A DNA stretch of 64,000 nucleotides from Sediminicola sp. YIK13 (GTDB taxonomy: Bacteria > Bacteroidota > Bacteroidia > Flavobacteriales > Flavobacteriaceae): NCBI RefSeq assembly GCF_001430825.1, contig NZ_CP010535.1, positions 3,018,501-3,082,500 on the forward strand, written 5' to 3'. Numbering within the stretch: the stretch's first letter is position 1; the number at the start of each line of letters is the position of its first letter. A model generated the notes under the pieces. The model worked only from the letters and a program-made list of their open reading frames with translations. It was not told the DNA's origin and did no database searches. This document shows, piece by piece, positions 24,265 to 33,018 of this stretch. The translations under genes and the position numbers were made by a program.

Positions 24265-25629
24265 ATGTCCAAAATATTGATCATTGAAGATGACACCGCG
24301 TTTTGTCAAATGTTGGAAAAGTTCCTGACAAAAAAGGGTTATGACGTGGTAACCAGTTTTTCTGCTGCCGATGCAAAAGGAAAAATTAGGGAGTCTTCCT
24401 TTGATCTGGTTCTGACAGACTTAAGGTTGCCCGACTATGATGGTATTGCGTTGCTTGGAGATATCAAGGAGCTGCATCCTAAGGTGCCAGTGATTGTAAT
24501 GACCGGGTACGCCGAAGTAGGCACAGCTGTGGAAGCGATGAAGAAAGGGGCCTTCGATTATATTTCCAAGCCTTTTACCCCAGAAGAAATTGTCATGGTA
24601 ATCGCAAACGCTCTTACTTCAAAAAGTAGTACTCCCGCAACCATTAATCCAAAAGAAAATAAAAAGGGAAAGCAAGAATCAATTGACGCCTCCAATACGC
24701 AGACAGGAGTCATCCATGGTATTAGTGAGGCATCGCTAAAGCTAAATGAATATATTCAATTGGTCGCACCTACAGACATGTCCATTCTAATAACCGGGGA
24801 AAGTGGTACGGGCAAGGAAGTAACGGCAAAGGCAATACATGACCAGAGCAAAAGAAAGGATTATAATTTTGCCGCGGTCGATTGCGGTGCCATCCCCAAA
24901 GAGTTGGCCGCCAGTGAATTTTTTGGCCATTTAAAAGGCAGTTTCACGGGCGCGGTGGAGGACAAGGTGGGCCATTTTGAGGCAGCCAATGGAGGTACCC
25001 TTTTTTTGGATGAGATCGGGAATTTGTCCTACGGGAATCAAATCCAGCTCCTAAGGGCGCTGCAGGAGCGAAAAATTAAACGGGTGGGCAGTACAAAAGA
25101 AATCAAAATAGACGTACGAATCCTTACGGCTACCAATGAGGATTTGCTGGAAGCTGTAGAAAAAGGGACTTTTAGGGAAGACCTTTACCATCGTTTAAAT
25201 GAATTTACCATAGAAATTCCTTCTTTGGAGGAGCGAATGGAAGATTTGTTCCTATTTACAGATTTTTTCCTGAAGAAGGCAAACGCTTCTCTTGGTAAAA
25301 ATACACTCGGCTTTTCCCAAGAGGTACAAAGGGCATTTCAGGCATACCATTGGCCAGGAAATTTAAGGGAACTACAAAATGTTATTAAGCGTTCGGTGTT
25401 GTTAACAAATGGGGATTATGTGGAGCTCAGTGCCTTGCCTAAGGAAATTCTACAACCAAAAGAAAGGCCTGAGGAGGTAGAGAATTTCTCGAAAGAGGAG
25501 TATGAGAAGGAGCAGATCATAAAAGCCCTGAAACAAACCAATTTTAATAAATCCAAAGCGGCAAAATTACTTCAGGTCACACGAAAAACGCTTTACAACA
25601 GGATCAACCATTATAATTTAGATCTTTAG
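24265..25629 (+). CDS. NtrC-type sigma-54-dependent response regulator
   Basis: A 454-residue regulator with an N-terminal receiver (acid pocket IIEDD at 6-10, phospho-acceptor Asp52, Lys102 in SKPF), a sigma-54 AAA+ domain (Walker A GESGTGKE at 178-185, sigma-54-contacting loop GSFTGA at 225-230, Walker B FLDE at 247-250) and a Fis-type helix-turn-helix at about 420-454 (NKSKAAKLLQVTRKTLYNRI). The loop has Ser in place of the Ala of GAFTGA. It activates transcription from sigma-54 promoters when phosphorylated. Its partner is presumably the hybrid kinase encoded tail-to-tail, overlapping by 26 bases, and its targets may include the two PepSY-like genes just upstream. Confidence 0.93.
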   Translation: MSKILIIEDDTAFCQMLEKFLTKKGYDVVTSFSAADAKGKIRESSFDLVLTDLRLPDYDGIALLGDIKELHPKVPVIVMTGYAEVGTAVEAMKKGAFDYISKPFTPEEIVMVIANALTSKSSTPATINPKENKKGKQESIDASNTQTGVIHGISEASLKLNEYIQLVAPTDMSILITGESGTGKEVTAKAIHDQSKRKDYNFAAVDCGAIPKELAASEFFGHLKGSFTGAVEDKVGHFEAANGGTLFLDEIGNLSYGNQIQLLRALQERKIKRVGSTKEIKIDVRILTATNEDLLEAVEKGTFREDLYHRLNEFTIEIPSLEERMEDLFLFTDFFLKKANASLGKNTLGFSQEVQRAFQAYHWPGNLRELQNVIKRSVLLTNGDYVELSALPKEILQPKERPEEVENFSKEEYEKEQIIKALKQTNFNKSKAAKLLQVTRKTLYNRINHYNLDL

Positions 25630-28075
25630 ACATATAGGAGGTGATGGCCAAGAGCAGTACTGTTGTCTTGTTCTTTAAGTCTTGGGATGTCCTTTTTAAC
25701 TCTTGTTTGTCCATTTCAGGCTCCTTGAGTACTTCCAATCTTTCTAAAATGGGTACAATATCATTGGCATTTAACTGTCGGAACATGGGCAGCATTTTAT
25801 GTGCCGTGGCGTTGATTCCCTTCCTGTCCACTTTTACAATCGCTTCGTTGAGATGTTCCAAATTGGTTCTGACATCCGAAATAAAAGTGGTCAATACCTC
25901 GAATAGGGCAGCTTTGTTATCTCCTAGAAAAGAATTGATTACTTCTAGATTGAACAAACTGGAGGATGGGTGTTGCGTGATAGTTTGTATACTTTCATTT
26001 TCATCCTGTATGGATTGTGGAAACAAGTGGCTGAGCACTTTCAGAAAGGAATTTTTTGCAAAGGGCTTTAGAAGGACAGCTGAAAATCCAGCATCCAAAT
26101 ACTCCGTTTCCTCTAGGTCTTTACGGCCCGTCATGGCAATTATCGGTTGCTGTTTATAATGGGCGTAGCCGTCTTTTTTCAATTTTTTCAGAACTTCAAA
26201 ACCGCTTATTTGCGGCATCTGTATATCAGTCAATACTACATCGTAGTGTAGGGAGTTATTTTTTCCTACGTCATTAAAGTCGTTATATGTTGTAGTGGAT
26301 ATGGCAAGGTTACAGCAAACCTCTTTCAGTAGTTTTAACATGGCCGGATCATCATCAATAATCAAAATATGTAAACCTTCCATCGGGTTCAATGGTTTGT
26401 CTCCAGGTTGTTCTATTGGCGTTTGTGAAATTTGCAATGGTAATTCTATCGTAAATTCACTACCATTTTGACCATCACTTTTTAGCTCCAAAGATCCATT
26501 TAATAATGTCGTAAGTTTTTTGGAAATGGTTAATCCCAAACCATAACCACCGTATTTTTTATCGGTATGGTCCTCAGCCTGTGTAAATTCATTAAAAATA
26601 TGCTCTTGTTTTTCAATTTTTACACCAATACCAGAATCTATCACCTTGATCCTGGTTTGGAAGCTGTCCTCCAATTCTTGTAATACTATAGCTTCAATTT
26701 TCACAAAACCTTGATCCGTGAATTTATAGGCATTGCCTATGAGGTTGGTCAAGATTTGCCGCATCCGAAAGGGATCGCTCATGATAGGTTTCTCCAAACG
26801 CTGGTCTATATCCAGGATAAGTTCGATGGGCTTATTGGAATTCAGTTCCTTTAGGTTCTCCGCAGTCTCGATGATCAGGTCAGAGAGTATGAAGGGTCTC
26901 TTGTCAAAAAGGATTTTTCCAGCTTCCAATTTGGAAAAATCCAAAAGGTCATTGACAAGGCTGTCCACATACGCAGAAGCGGATTTAATATTTTTCAGAT
27001 AAGAGGACTGTTGTCTGGTGAGACCTTCGTTTTCCATTAATTCAGAATATCCGGTTATTGTATTCAACGGTGTTCTTAGATCATGGCTCACGGTAGAAAT
27101 GAGTTGTTCCCTACTTTTTAAAATGGATTCGGAAAATTTCTTTTCCTTTTCCAACTGCTGCCTGAACAATTGAACTTTCCAATAATCTTTGCTGATCAAA
27201 AAAGTAAACAGGGCTACAATAGCAAAACCCAATAGTGCCGCAAACCCAGCAAGCCTGATACTTTTGGTTAGGGCAGCTTGCTTAATCATGTTCTCGTTAT
27301 AGGTTTTGGTCAATAACTCCTGCTCAAAAGCTGTAATAATGCCGCGCAATTGCTGGGAGATTTCCAAGTCATTTCTGCTGAGTTCTTGTTCTTTTTGGGC
27401 TACGGTCCTTAGGATTTTGGTGTTGCTCTGTTTCGCCTCGTCCAACAATGATCTAGAGGCTGTAAGGAGAGAATCCACCCTATCGCCTTCAGGTATGTTT
27501 TTTGAATCTTTGGGAACATTTTCACTTAGGTAATCTGCCCATTTTTTTACGGCAATTTTGGCGTCCGGTGGAAGATCCGCGTAATTGGGGTTTAAACTTT
27601 CCGGAGATATTTTCCCCATAGATTCCTCAATTTTATTGAACTCCTTTAAGGCATTGTCAATGGAGCTATTGGCTTCATTTTTAATTTTTAATTTCAACAG
27701 TTCCTTACTGTTTCCCACTTTTTTCTTTAGTAGAAGCTGAACACTGTTGAGCATTTCTTTTTGGTTATCGCTACTTGTTAATCCCTTTATCGAATCTATT
27801 ACGGTGTAAATGGAATCAATTTTTTGGGTATAAGCCCTAAAGGAGGCCTGGGTCTTTTTTTGTAAGGCTATTTTGGAGAGGCCTTCAGCTTCATATAATT
27901 CAGTGAGCAAAGAACCGGTCTTTACTAATTTATCGTCGTTGTTATTGGAGGTTTGGTAGAAAACGTAGGTCCTAACTTCTGAGAATATAAAATAAGCGGA
28001 CACCACAGCCAGAACACCTAGAAATAGGTAACTGAACATGATTTTAAGCGTAAACTTATTTTTGGATTTATTCAT
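25604..28075 (-). CDS. Hybrid histidine kinase with receiver and Hpt domains
   Basis: An 823-residue membrane kinase. Membrane segments lie at about 11-32 and 274-294, enclosing a helical periplasmic sensor domain of about 240 residues rich in coiled coil. HisKA has His331 (STVSHDLRTPLN), the ATPase domain has ILTNLIGNAYKF and YGLGLTISKK, the receiver has the acid pocket IIDDD and Asp617 (LTDIQMPQ), and a C-terminal Hpt domain carries His759 (ATAHKMLPM). This is a complete phosphorelay. Its gene ends inside the 3' end of the sigma-54 regulator, on the opposite strand, so the two are probably partners: the Hpt could pass phosphate to that regulator. The signal sensed is unknown. Confidence 0.92.
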   Translation of the reverse strand: MNKSKNKFTLKIMFSYLFLGVLAVVSAYFIFSEVRTYVFYQTSNNNDDKLVKTGSLLTELYEAEGLSKIALQKKTQASFRAYTQKIDSIYTVIDSIKGLTSSDNQKEMLNSVQLLLKKKVGNSKELLKLKIKNEANSSIDNALKEFNKIEESMGKISPESLNPNYADLPPDAKIAVKKWADYLSENVPKDSKNIPEGDRVDSLLTASRSLLDEAKQSNTKILRTVAQKEQELSRNDLEISQQLRGIITAFEQELLTKTYNENMIKQAALTKSIRLAGFAALLGFAIVALFTFLISKDYWKVQLFRQQLEKEKKFSESILKSREQLISTVSHDLRTPLNTITGYSELMENEGLTRQQSSYLKNIKSASAYVDSLVNDLLDFSKLEAGKILFDKRPFILSDLIIETAENLKELNSNKPIELILDIDQRLEKPIMSDPFRMRQILTNLIGNAYKFTDQGFVKIEAIVLQELEDSFQTRIKVIDSGIGVKIEKQEHIFNEFTQAEDHTDKKYGGYGLGLTISKKLTTLLNGSLELKSDGQNGSEFTIELPLQISQTPIEQPGDKPLNPMEGLHILIIDDDPAMLKLLKEVCCNLAISTTTYNDFNDVGKNNSLHYDVVLTDIQMPQISGFEVLKKLKKDGYAHYKQQPIIAMTGRKDLEETEYLDAGFSAVLLKPFAKNSFLKVLSHLFPQSIQDENESIQTITQHPSSSLFNLEVINSFLGDNKAALFEVLTTFISDVRTNLEHLNEAIVKVDRKGINATAHKMLPMFRQLNANDIVPILERLEVLKEPEMDKQELKRTSQDLKNKTTVLLLAITSYMSKDLNYNG

Positions 28076-28199
28076 TTGCTTCGGTGACCAAATTTATTAC
28101 TAGAATATACGTATTTATCGCCTAGGTAGGATTTTGTCATACAGAATTAAAAAATGGTTTTTTATTATGATATATGAATGTCTGCATGTAAATTTGTCC

Positions 28200-28276
28200 C
28201 ATCTCAAAGGGGTGCTTGTTTCGGCAGGCTGAGATTATACCCAAGGAACCTGGGCGGGTAATGCTGCCAAGGGATG
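28200..28276 (+). ncRNA. TPP (THI-box) riboswitch
   Basis: The thi-box core is present in order: GGGGTGC (P2 side) at 28209, GGCTGAGATTATACCC at 28227-28242, GAACCTGGGCGGGTAATGC at 28246-28264, closing with GGGATG at 28271-28276. The outer stem P1 pairs CATCTC (28200-28205) with GGGATG (28271-28276). It lies 120 bases before the TonB receptor gene. In the bacterial pattern, binding of thiamine pyrophosphate lowers expression; I cannot tell whether by termination or by blocking translation. Confidence 0.93.
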
Positions 28277-28396
28277 CGAAAATCGCTATTTGGAATTTCC
28301 AACGTTTATTTTCGACTCAGAAATATGATCGATTTGAACAAAAATCAAATTTTAACAAGAATAACAGCCCCTTTTATTCGTAACTAATTATTACGA
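28277..28396 (+). promoter_or_regulatory. Riboswitch expression platform / leader
   Basis: These 120 bases between the riboswitch and the receptor ATG hold no gene. They contain a small hairpin GCGAAAATCGC at 28275-28285 and a short inverted sequence GGAATTTCC; neither forms an evident terminator with a T run. Upstream of the riboswitch (28076-28199) I see only A+T-rich spacer that should contain the promoters of the divergent kinase and receptor genes. Confidence 0.4.
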
Positions 28397-30568
28397 ATGA
28401 AAACTTTATTCACAACAGTTGCTGTGTTTGGTGCCGTCCTGTCGGTCTTCGGCCAAGAAAAACCCATCGATTCTTTGGAGGGTAAAAAAATCACTTTGGA
28501 CGAGGTCTTTGTATCCGCCGTTCGCGTGACCAAGGAATCACCAGTCACCTTTTCCAATCTCACCAAGGAGCAGATCAAACCTAGAAATTTGGGTCAGGAC
28601 ATTCCTATTCTGATGAATTTTTTGCCATCGGTAGTTACCACATCTGATGCCGGCGCCGGGGTGGGGTACACCGGTATTCGCGTCCGTGGAAGTGATGCCA
28701 CAAGGGTAAACGTTACCATCAATGGGATTCCCTACAACGATTCGGAATCACACGGCACCTTCTGGGTCAATATGCCAGATTTTGCCTCATCAACGGAAAG
28801 CCTACAATTGCAGCGTGGGGTGGGCACCTCTACCAACGGCGCAGGAGCCTTTGGTGCCAGTTTAAATTTACTTACCGATGCCATCAGTGATGAAGGCTAT
28901 GCGCAAATCTCTTCTTCTGCAGGGAGTTTTGGTACGCTGAGGAACAACCTCAAATTCAGTACAGGCCTTCTCAATGATCATGTGGAAGTTTCTGGCCGTC
29001 TGTCCAGGATTACCTCAGATGGTTATGTGGATAGGGCCTCCTCCAAATTGGAGTCTTATTTTTTGCAAGGGGCCTATAAGGATGATAACACCTTGATAAA
29101 AGCCCTCATGTTTGGAGGCCATGAAATCACCTATCAGTCATGGTACGGCATAGATAAAGGGACATTGGAAACGGACAGGACCTTCAATTTTGCGGGAATC
29201 TATACGGATGAAAATGGGAATACCCAATTCTATGATAATGAAGTGGATAATTATAAACAAGACCATGTTCAATTGCTCTGGAACGAGCAAATATCGGAAC
29301 ACTGGAATACGAATATAGGGCTACACTATACCAGGGGCAGGGGCTATTTTGAACAGTTTAAGGAGGATGAAGATTTTTCGGATTACGGTTTTGAGCCCAT
29401 AACAGTAAATGGTGAATTGGTGGATACCACAGATCTCATTAGAAGACGATGGTTGGATAATGATTTTTACGGAACTACGTTTTCGGCCAATTATACCAAT
29501 GATAAGATCAATTTGATTCTTGGTGGGGGATGGAACAAATATGAAGGGGATCATTTTGGAGAAATTATTTGGGCCCGTTTCACTGGAGATAGCGAATATA
29601 GGGACCGCTATTACGACGATACTTCTGTAAAAACCGATTTTAACTTCTTTTCAAAAGTCAATTACGCTCTGAACAACAAATGGAGTCTCTATGGAGACCT
29701 ACAGTATAGAAGGGTGTCCTATACGGCCAATGGGGAAGATACCGGGCTGGTGGATGATAGTTTTAATTTCTTTAACCCTAAGACGGGGATAACCTATGAA
29801 ATGGATCGCAACAATAATTTCTACCTGTCCTATGCCAGGGCGAATAGGGAGCCAAATAGGAACGATTATGAAAGTGGCAGTCCAAGGCCAGAAAAACTCA
29901 ACGATTTTGAACTGGGATGGCGCTATGTTTCACAAGAGCTGCAATTGAACACCAATGTCTATTATATGAACTACAAGGATCAATTGGTATTGACAGGTGA
30001 GCTGAACGATGTGGGCGCCCCGCTTCGTGCCAATATTGGGGATAGCTATAGGCTGGGCCTAGAGATAGATGCTACCATAGCCTTTGGAGATAAGTTTAGA
30101 ATTAGCCCCAATGTGGCCTTGAGCTCCAATAAAAATAGGAATTTTGTTTTTGAAAGAGATGGTGTATTGCAAGATTTGGGAAATACCAATATCTCTTTTT
30201 CACCCAATGTAATTTTGGGCAATGTATTTACCTATTTGCCAAAAGAGAATCTACAGTTTAGTGTTTTGACCAAGTATGTGGGCAAACAATATATGGGCAA
30301 TATAGATTCTGAAAATTCAACATTAAGTGCTTATTCACAGACCGATTTGAATGTGCAATATGAAATCAGGACAAATTCGTTCATCAAAAGTATTGTCTTG
30401 TCCGGCTTGGTGAATAATGTGTTTGACTCTTTATATGTATCCAATGGTTATTTCTTTACCTATGATGATGATTTTTCGACTCCAGGAACAATTACTACGG
30501 TGGAAGGGGCAGGATATTATCCACAAGCAGGAATCAACTTTTTAGCGGGAGCTACCTTTAATTTTTAG
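28397..30568 (+). CDS. TonB-dependent receptor for thiamine (predicted)
   Basis: A 723-residue outer-membrane receptor with a signal peptide (MKTLFTTVAVFGAVLSVFGQ), a plug domain (LDEVFVSAVRV, GVGYTGIRVRGSDATRVNVTING at about 94, LQLQRGVGTSTNGAGAFGASLNL) and a 22-strand barrel ending ATFNF, the aromatic C-terminus required for barrel assembly. There is no carboxypeptidase-like N-terminal domain and no SusD partner. The TPP riboswitch upstream makes thiamine or a thiamine phosphate the likely substrate; TonB receptors under THI elements are known in Bacteroidota as Omr1. It is a single-gene unit closed by a terminator. Confidence 0.9.
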   Translation: MKTLFTTVAVFGAVLSVFGQEKPIDSLEGKKITLDEVFVSAVRVTKESPVTFSNLTKEQIKPRNLGQDIPILMNFLPSVVTTSDAGAGVGYTGIRVRGSDATRVNVTINGIPYNDSESHGTFWVNMPDFASSTESLQLQRGVGTSTNGAGAFGASLNLLTDAISDEGYAQISSSAGSFGTLRNNLKFSTGLLNDHVEVSGRLSRITSDGYVDRASSKLESYFLQGAYKDDNTLIKALMFGGHEITYQSWYGIDKGTLETDRTFNFAGIYTDENGNTQFYDNEVDNYKQDHVQLLWNEQISEHWNTNIGLHYTRGRGYFEQFKEDEDFSDYGFEPITVNGELVDTTDLIRRRWLDNDFYGTTFSANYTNDKINLILGGGWNKYEGDHFGEIIWARFTGDSEYRDRYYDDTSVKTDFNFFSKVNYALNNKWSLYGDLQYRRVSYTANGEDTGLVDDSFNFFNPKTGITYEMDRNNNFYLSYARANREPNRNDYESGSPRPEKLNDFELGWRYVSQELQLNTNVYYMNYKDQLVLTGELNDVGAPLRANIGDSYRLGLEIDATIAFGDKFRISPNVALSSNKNRNFVFERDGVLQDLGNTNISFSPNVILGNVFTYLPKENLQFSVLTKYVGKQYMGNIDSENSTLSAYSQTDLNVQYEIRTNSFIKSIVLSGLVNNVFDSLYVSNGYFFTYDDDFSTPGTITTVEGAGYYPQAGINFLAGATFNF

Positions 30569-30591
30569 AGGTTTCAGAGTTGCTATTTGAA

Positions 30592-30630
30592 GAGGGGCAT
30601 TTTGCTTTATTGCATAATGCTCCTTTTTTT
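30592..30630 (+). terminator. Terminator of the TonB receptor gene
   Basis: AGGGGCATT pairs with AATGCTCCT (one G-T pair), extended by TTGC/GCA inside, and a run of seven T follows. Confidence 0.75.
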
Positions 30631-30822
30631 ATGTGCAAAGATTTTTGATTTGGGTTGGGCTAATACTCATTGGTAAACAATTTCATAAGGGATTTAGGTT
30701 GGTTGGAGGATGAAAAGTTTAAACTGGAAAAGTGTTTTATTTTAGTGGTTTAGAATTTTGAATTTATTATCCCATCGCACTTCAGTTTTTAAGTTATTTT
30801 TGTGTGTATTGACGTATAAAGT

Positions 30823-31425
30823 ATGACTTCAAATAGATTAGAAGCATTTAGTGATGGGGTGCTAGCCATTATTATCACCATCATGGTTTTGGAATTGGTG
30901 TCTCCTGATCAGGTTACCTTGGATTCCTTGATCCCTATTGCTCCAACATTTGTGAGTTATTTTTTCAGCTTCATCTATATCGGGATTTATTGGAACAATC
31001 ACCATCATCTCTTTCAGGTTACCCAGAAAATCAATGGTAAGATATTGTGGAGCAATCTTCATTTGCTGTTTTGGTTGTCATTGATTCCATTTTCTACCAC
31101 TTGGATTGGTGAAAACTATGAGGAGGCAGTTCCCGTTGCCTTGTATGGTTTCATATTATTGATGAGTGCAATTGCATTTTATATACTACAACGCACTATT
31201 AGTAAGAGCCATAAGGAGAACTTTGTGCTAAGAAAGGCTGTTGGAAGGGATTCAAAGGGCAAAATGTCCATAGCCTTGTACACTGTCGGATTGCTCATTT
31301 CCTTCTTAAATACGTGGGCGGCCATGGGTATTTATATTATTGTAGCCATAATATGGTTTATTCCTGATTCCCGTATTGAAAAAAACCTGGATAAACCAAA
31401 AAAGGAAGTGTCTCAAGCAAAATAG
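30823..31425 (+). CDS. TMEM175-family (DUF1211) potassium channel-like protein
   Basis: A 200-residue membrane protein with five to six helices and the family's N-terminal FSDGVLAI motif at 9-16 (RLEAFSDGVLAIIITIMVLEL), plus the WxxHHH segment IYWNNHHHLF. Bacterial TMEM175 homologues are tetrameric potassium-leak channels. The gene is alone and convergent with the Rieske-like lipoprotein gene, 15 bases apart. Confidence 0.88.
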   Translation: MTSNRLEAFSDGVLAIIITIMVLELVSPDQVTLDSLIPIAPTFVSYFFSFIYIGIYWNNHHHLFQVTQKINGKILWSNLHLLFWLSLIPFSTTWIGENYEEAVPVALYGFILLMSAIAFYILQRTISKSHKENFVLRKAVGRDSKGKMSIALYTVGLLISFLNTWAAMGIYIIVAIIWFIPDSRIEKNLDKPKKEVSQAK

Positions 31426-31440
31426 AATGAAATTGTTCTA

Positions 31441-31878
31441 TTAATTGGATACAGAAACCACATTGCCATTGAACGTACTGCGATAGAAGAGTAGATCGTA
31501 ATAGCGGCTACCATCTTCAGGTCTATTCAGCAATTGGCCCGTGTATAGGTTATATTCATACCCTTCACAGGAACAGGTCACAATCTGGCCCTTAAGGCTC
31601 ATTGTGGAGCATTCATTAGGCACATGGTTGGGACAGCTCGCTTCCCATGCCATAAAGGTGTCAAATCCGGTATTGATGACAAAGATGCCCCTTAAGCCTG
31701 CGGTCTTGTTTTCTACATAAACCGCACTCCCCGCATTGGTCAATGGACTGTATAGGGGTAGGCTTAGGTTTAGATCAAACCTAAAACCAATATCCTGTAA
31801 ATAGGGGTTGCTACTGACCCTATCGGTACTGCAGGAGAGAAATAAACCAATAAAAACCAGGCATAAAATACGTTTCAT
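31441..31878 (-). CDS. Rieske-like lipoprotein with altered cluster ligands
   Basis: A 145-residue lipoprotein (lipobox LFLSC, Cys16) whose C-terminal half follows the Rieske pattern: CPNH at 82-85 followed by VPNEC (Cys90), and CSCEGYEYNLYTGQLL at 102-117, which matches the CPCHGSxFDLxTG box of Rieske proteins. The second-box histidine is replaced by Glu105, and the first box has CPNH in place of CTH, so a normal 2Fe-2S cluster is unlikely. Four cysteines remain (82, 90, 102, 104). No partner gene is nearby; greA starts 200 bases away, divergent. Confidence 0.6.
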   Translation of the reverse strand: MKRILCLVFIGLFLSCSTDRVSSNPYLQDIGFRFDLNLSLPLYSPLTNAGSAVYVENKTAGLRGIFVINTGFDTFMAWEASCPNHVPNECSTMSLKGQIVTCSCEGYEYNLYTGQLLNRPEDGSRYYDLLFYRSTFNGNVVSVSN

Positions 31879-31928
31879 ATCGCTCTATGTATTTCCAATG
31901 ACATCCGCAAAATTGAACAAAAATTATG

Positions 31929-31965
31929 TATATTTGTCTTAAATCCTCTATAAAAAAGAGGATTT
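31929..31965 (+). promoter_or_regulatory. greA promoter element and leader hairpin
   Basis: TATATTTG at 31929-31936 matches the -7 consensus TAnnTTTG. At 31941-31965, AAATCCTCT and AGAGGATTT form a perfect 9-bp stem right at the predicted transcript start, followed by only four T. A 112-base leader then precedes greA. Confidence 0.5.
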
Positions 31966-32077
31966 TCCTATTTGTAAAATGATGGAATCAATAGAACTAG
32001 CAGATTGAAGGATTCTGGTAAGGGAATTGTAGGAAAGGAACATGGTACATGTTCTAGAATATTAAAGGAAAGAATTT

Positions 32078-32554
32078 ATGAGTAACATATCGTATTATAC
32101 AGCTGAGGGCTTAAAAAAACTCAAAGCCGAATTAAACCAACTTAAGGATGTGGAACGTCCAAAGTCTTCCCAGGCCATTGCCGAAGCCAGGGACAAGGGC
32201 GATCTTTCTGAAAATGCGGAATATGATGCAGCAAAGGAGGCCCAAGGGCTGTTGGAACTTAAAATTGCCAAATTGGAGGAAATTGTATCCAATGCCCGAC
32301 TTATTGATGAATCCCAATTGGACACCTCCAAGGTGTTGGTGTTGTCTACGGTGAAGCTAAAGAACCAAGCAAATGGCATGGAACTTAAATATACGCTGGT
32401 TGCGGAAAGTGAGGCCAACCTCAAGGCTGGAAAAATCTCCGTTAGCTCTCCGATAGGAAAGGGACTTTTAGGAAAAAAAGTAGGGGACGTTGCGGAAATA
32501 ACCATTCCCAATGGGACCATTAAGTTTGAAATTATGGAAATTACGAGATCGTAA
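32078..32554 (+). CDS. greA: Transcription elongation factor GreA
   Basis: A 158-residue GreA that rescues backtracked RNA polymerase. The N-terminal coiled coil (YYTAEGLKKLKAELNQL ... RDKGDLSENAEYDAAKEAQ) holds the tip acidic residues Asp and Glu (GDLSENAEY), and the C-terminal FKBP-like domain ends GLLGKKVGDVAEI. It is followed by a terminator and the HIT gene. Confidence 0.96.
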   Translation: MSNISYYTAEGLKKLKAELNQLKDVERPKSSQAIAEARDKGDLSENAEYDAAKEAQGLLELKIAKLEEIVSNARLIDESQLDTSKVLVLSTVKLKNQANGMELKYTLVAESEANLKAGKISVSSPIGKGLLGKKVGDVAEITIPNGTIKFEIMEITRS

Positions 32555-32575
32555 AAAAAATTAATAGTTATATTT

Positions 32576-32609
32576 AGTCCTATCAAATAGTTGATAGGAC
32601 TTTTTTTTT
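32576..32609 (+). terminator. Terminator of greA
   Basis: AGTCCTATCAA / TTGATAGGACT form an 11-bp perfect stem with a 4-base loop, followed by T8. The HIT gene starts 17 bases after it. Confidence 0.88.
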
Positions 32610-32625
32610 AATATCAATTTGGGAA

Positions 32626-33018
32626 ATGGCAAGCATCTTTACAAAAATCATCGAAGGAGAAATACCATGCTATAAAATAGCTGAAGACGAAAATTTTATT
32701 GCTTTTCTGGATGTCAATCCAAATGCAAAAGGGCACACCCTTTGCGTTCCCAAGAAAGAAGTAAATAAAATAATGGATCTTGACGAGCCTACCTATATGG
32801 GACTTATGGGTTTTGCCAGAAAAGTGGGCAAGGCCATTGAGGCTTCCATAGATTGTAAGCGGGTTGGGATGACCGTCATTGGGTTAGAGGTGCCCCACGT
32901 ACATGTGCACCTTATCCCATTAAATGAAATGAAGGATGCTACCTTCCAACACAAAGTGTCGTTATCCAAAGAAGAATTTGAGGGGATAGCTTCAAAAATC
33001 AGCGGTAATATCAAATAA
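32626..33018 (+). CDS. HIT-family nucleotide hydrolase
   Basis: A 130-residue HIT protein (Hint type) with FTKIIEGEIPCYKI at the N-terminus and the catalytic triad motif HVHVHLIP near 106-113. Family members hydrolyse nucleoside phosphoramidates or dinucleotides. It follows greA, a common neighbour in Bacteroidota, and overlaps the convergent zinc-ribbon gene by 8 bases. Confidence 0.93.
   Translation: MASIFTKIIEGEIPCYKIAEDENFIAFLDVNPNAKGHTLCVPKKEVNKIMDLDEPTYMGLMGFARKVGKAIEASIDCKRVGMTVIGLEVPHVHVHLIPLNEMKDATFQHKVSLSKEEFEGIASKISGNIK

Noticed and set aside
30631-30822. The spacer between the TonB receptor terminator and the TMEM175 gene
   Set aside because: I looked for a small gene, RNA or repeat and found none.
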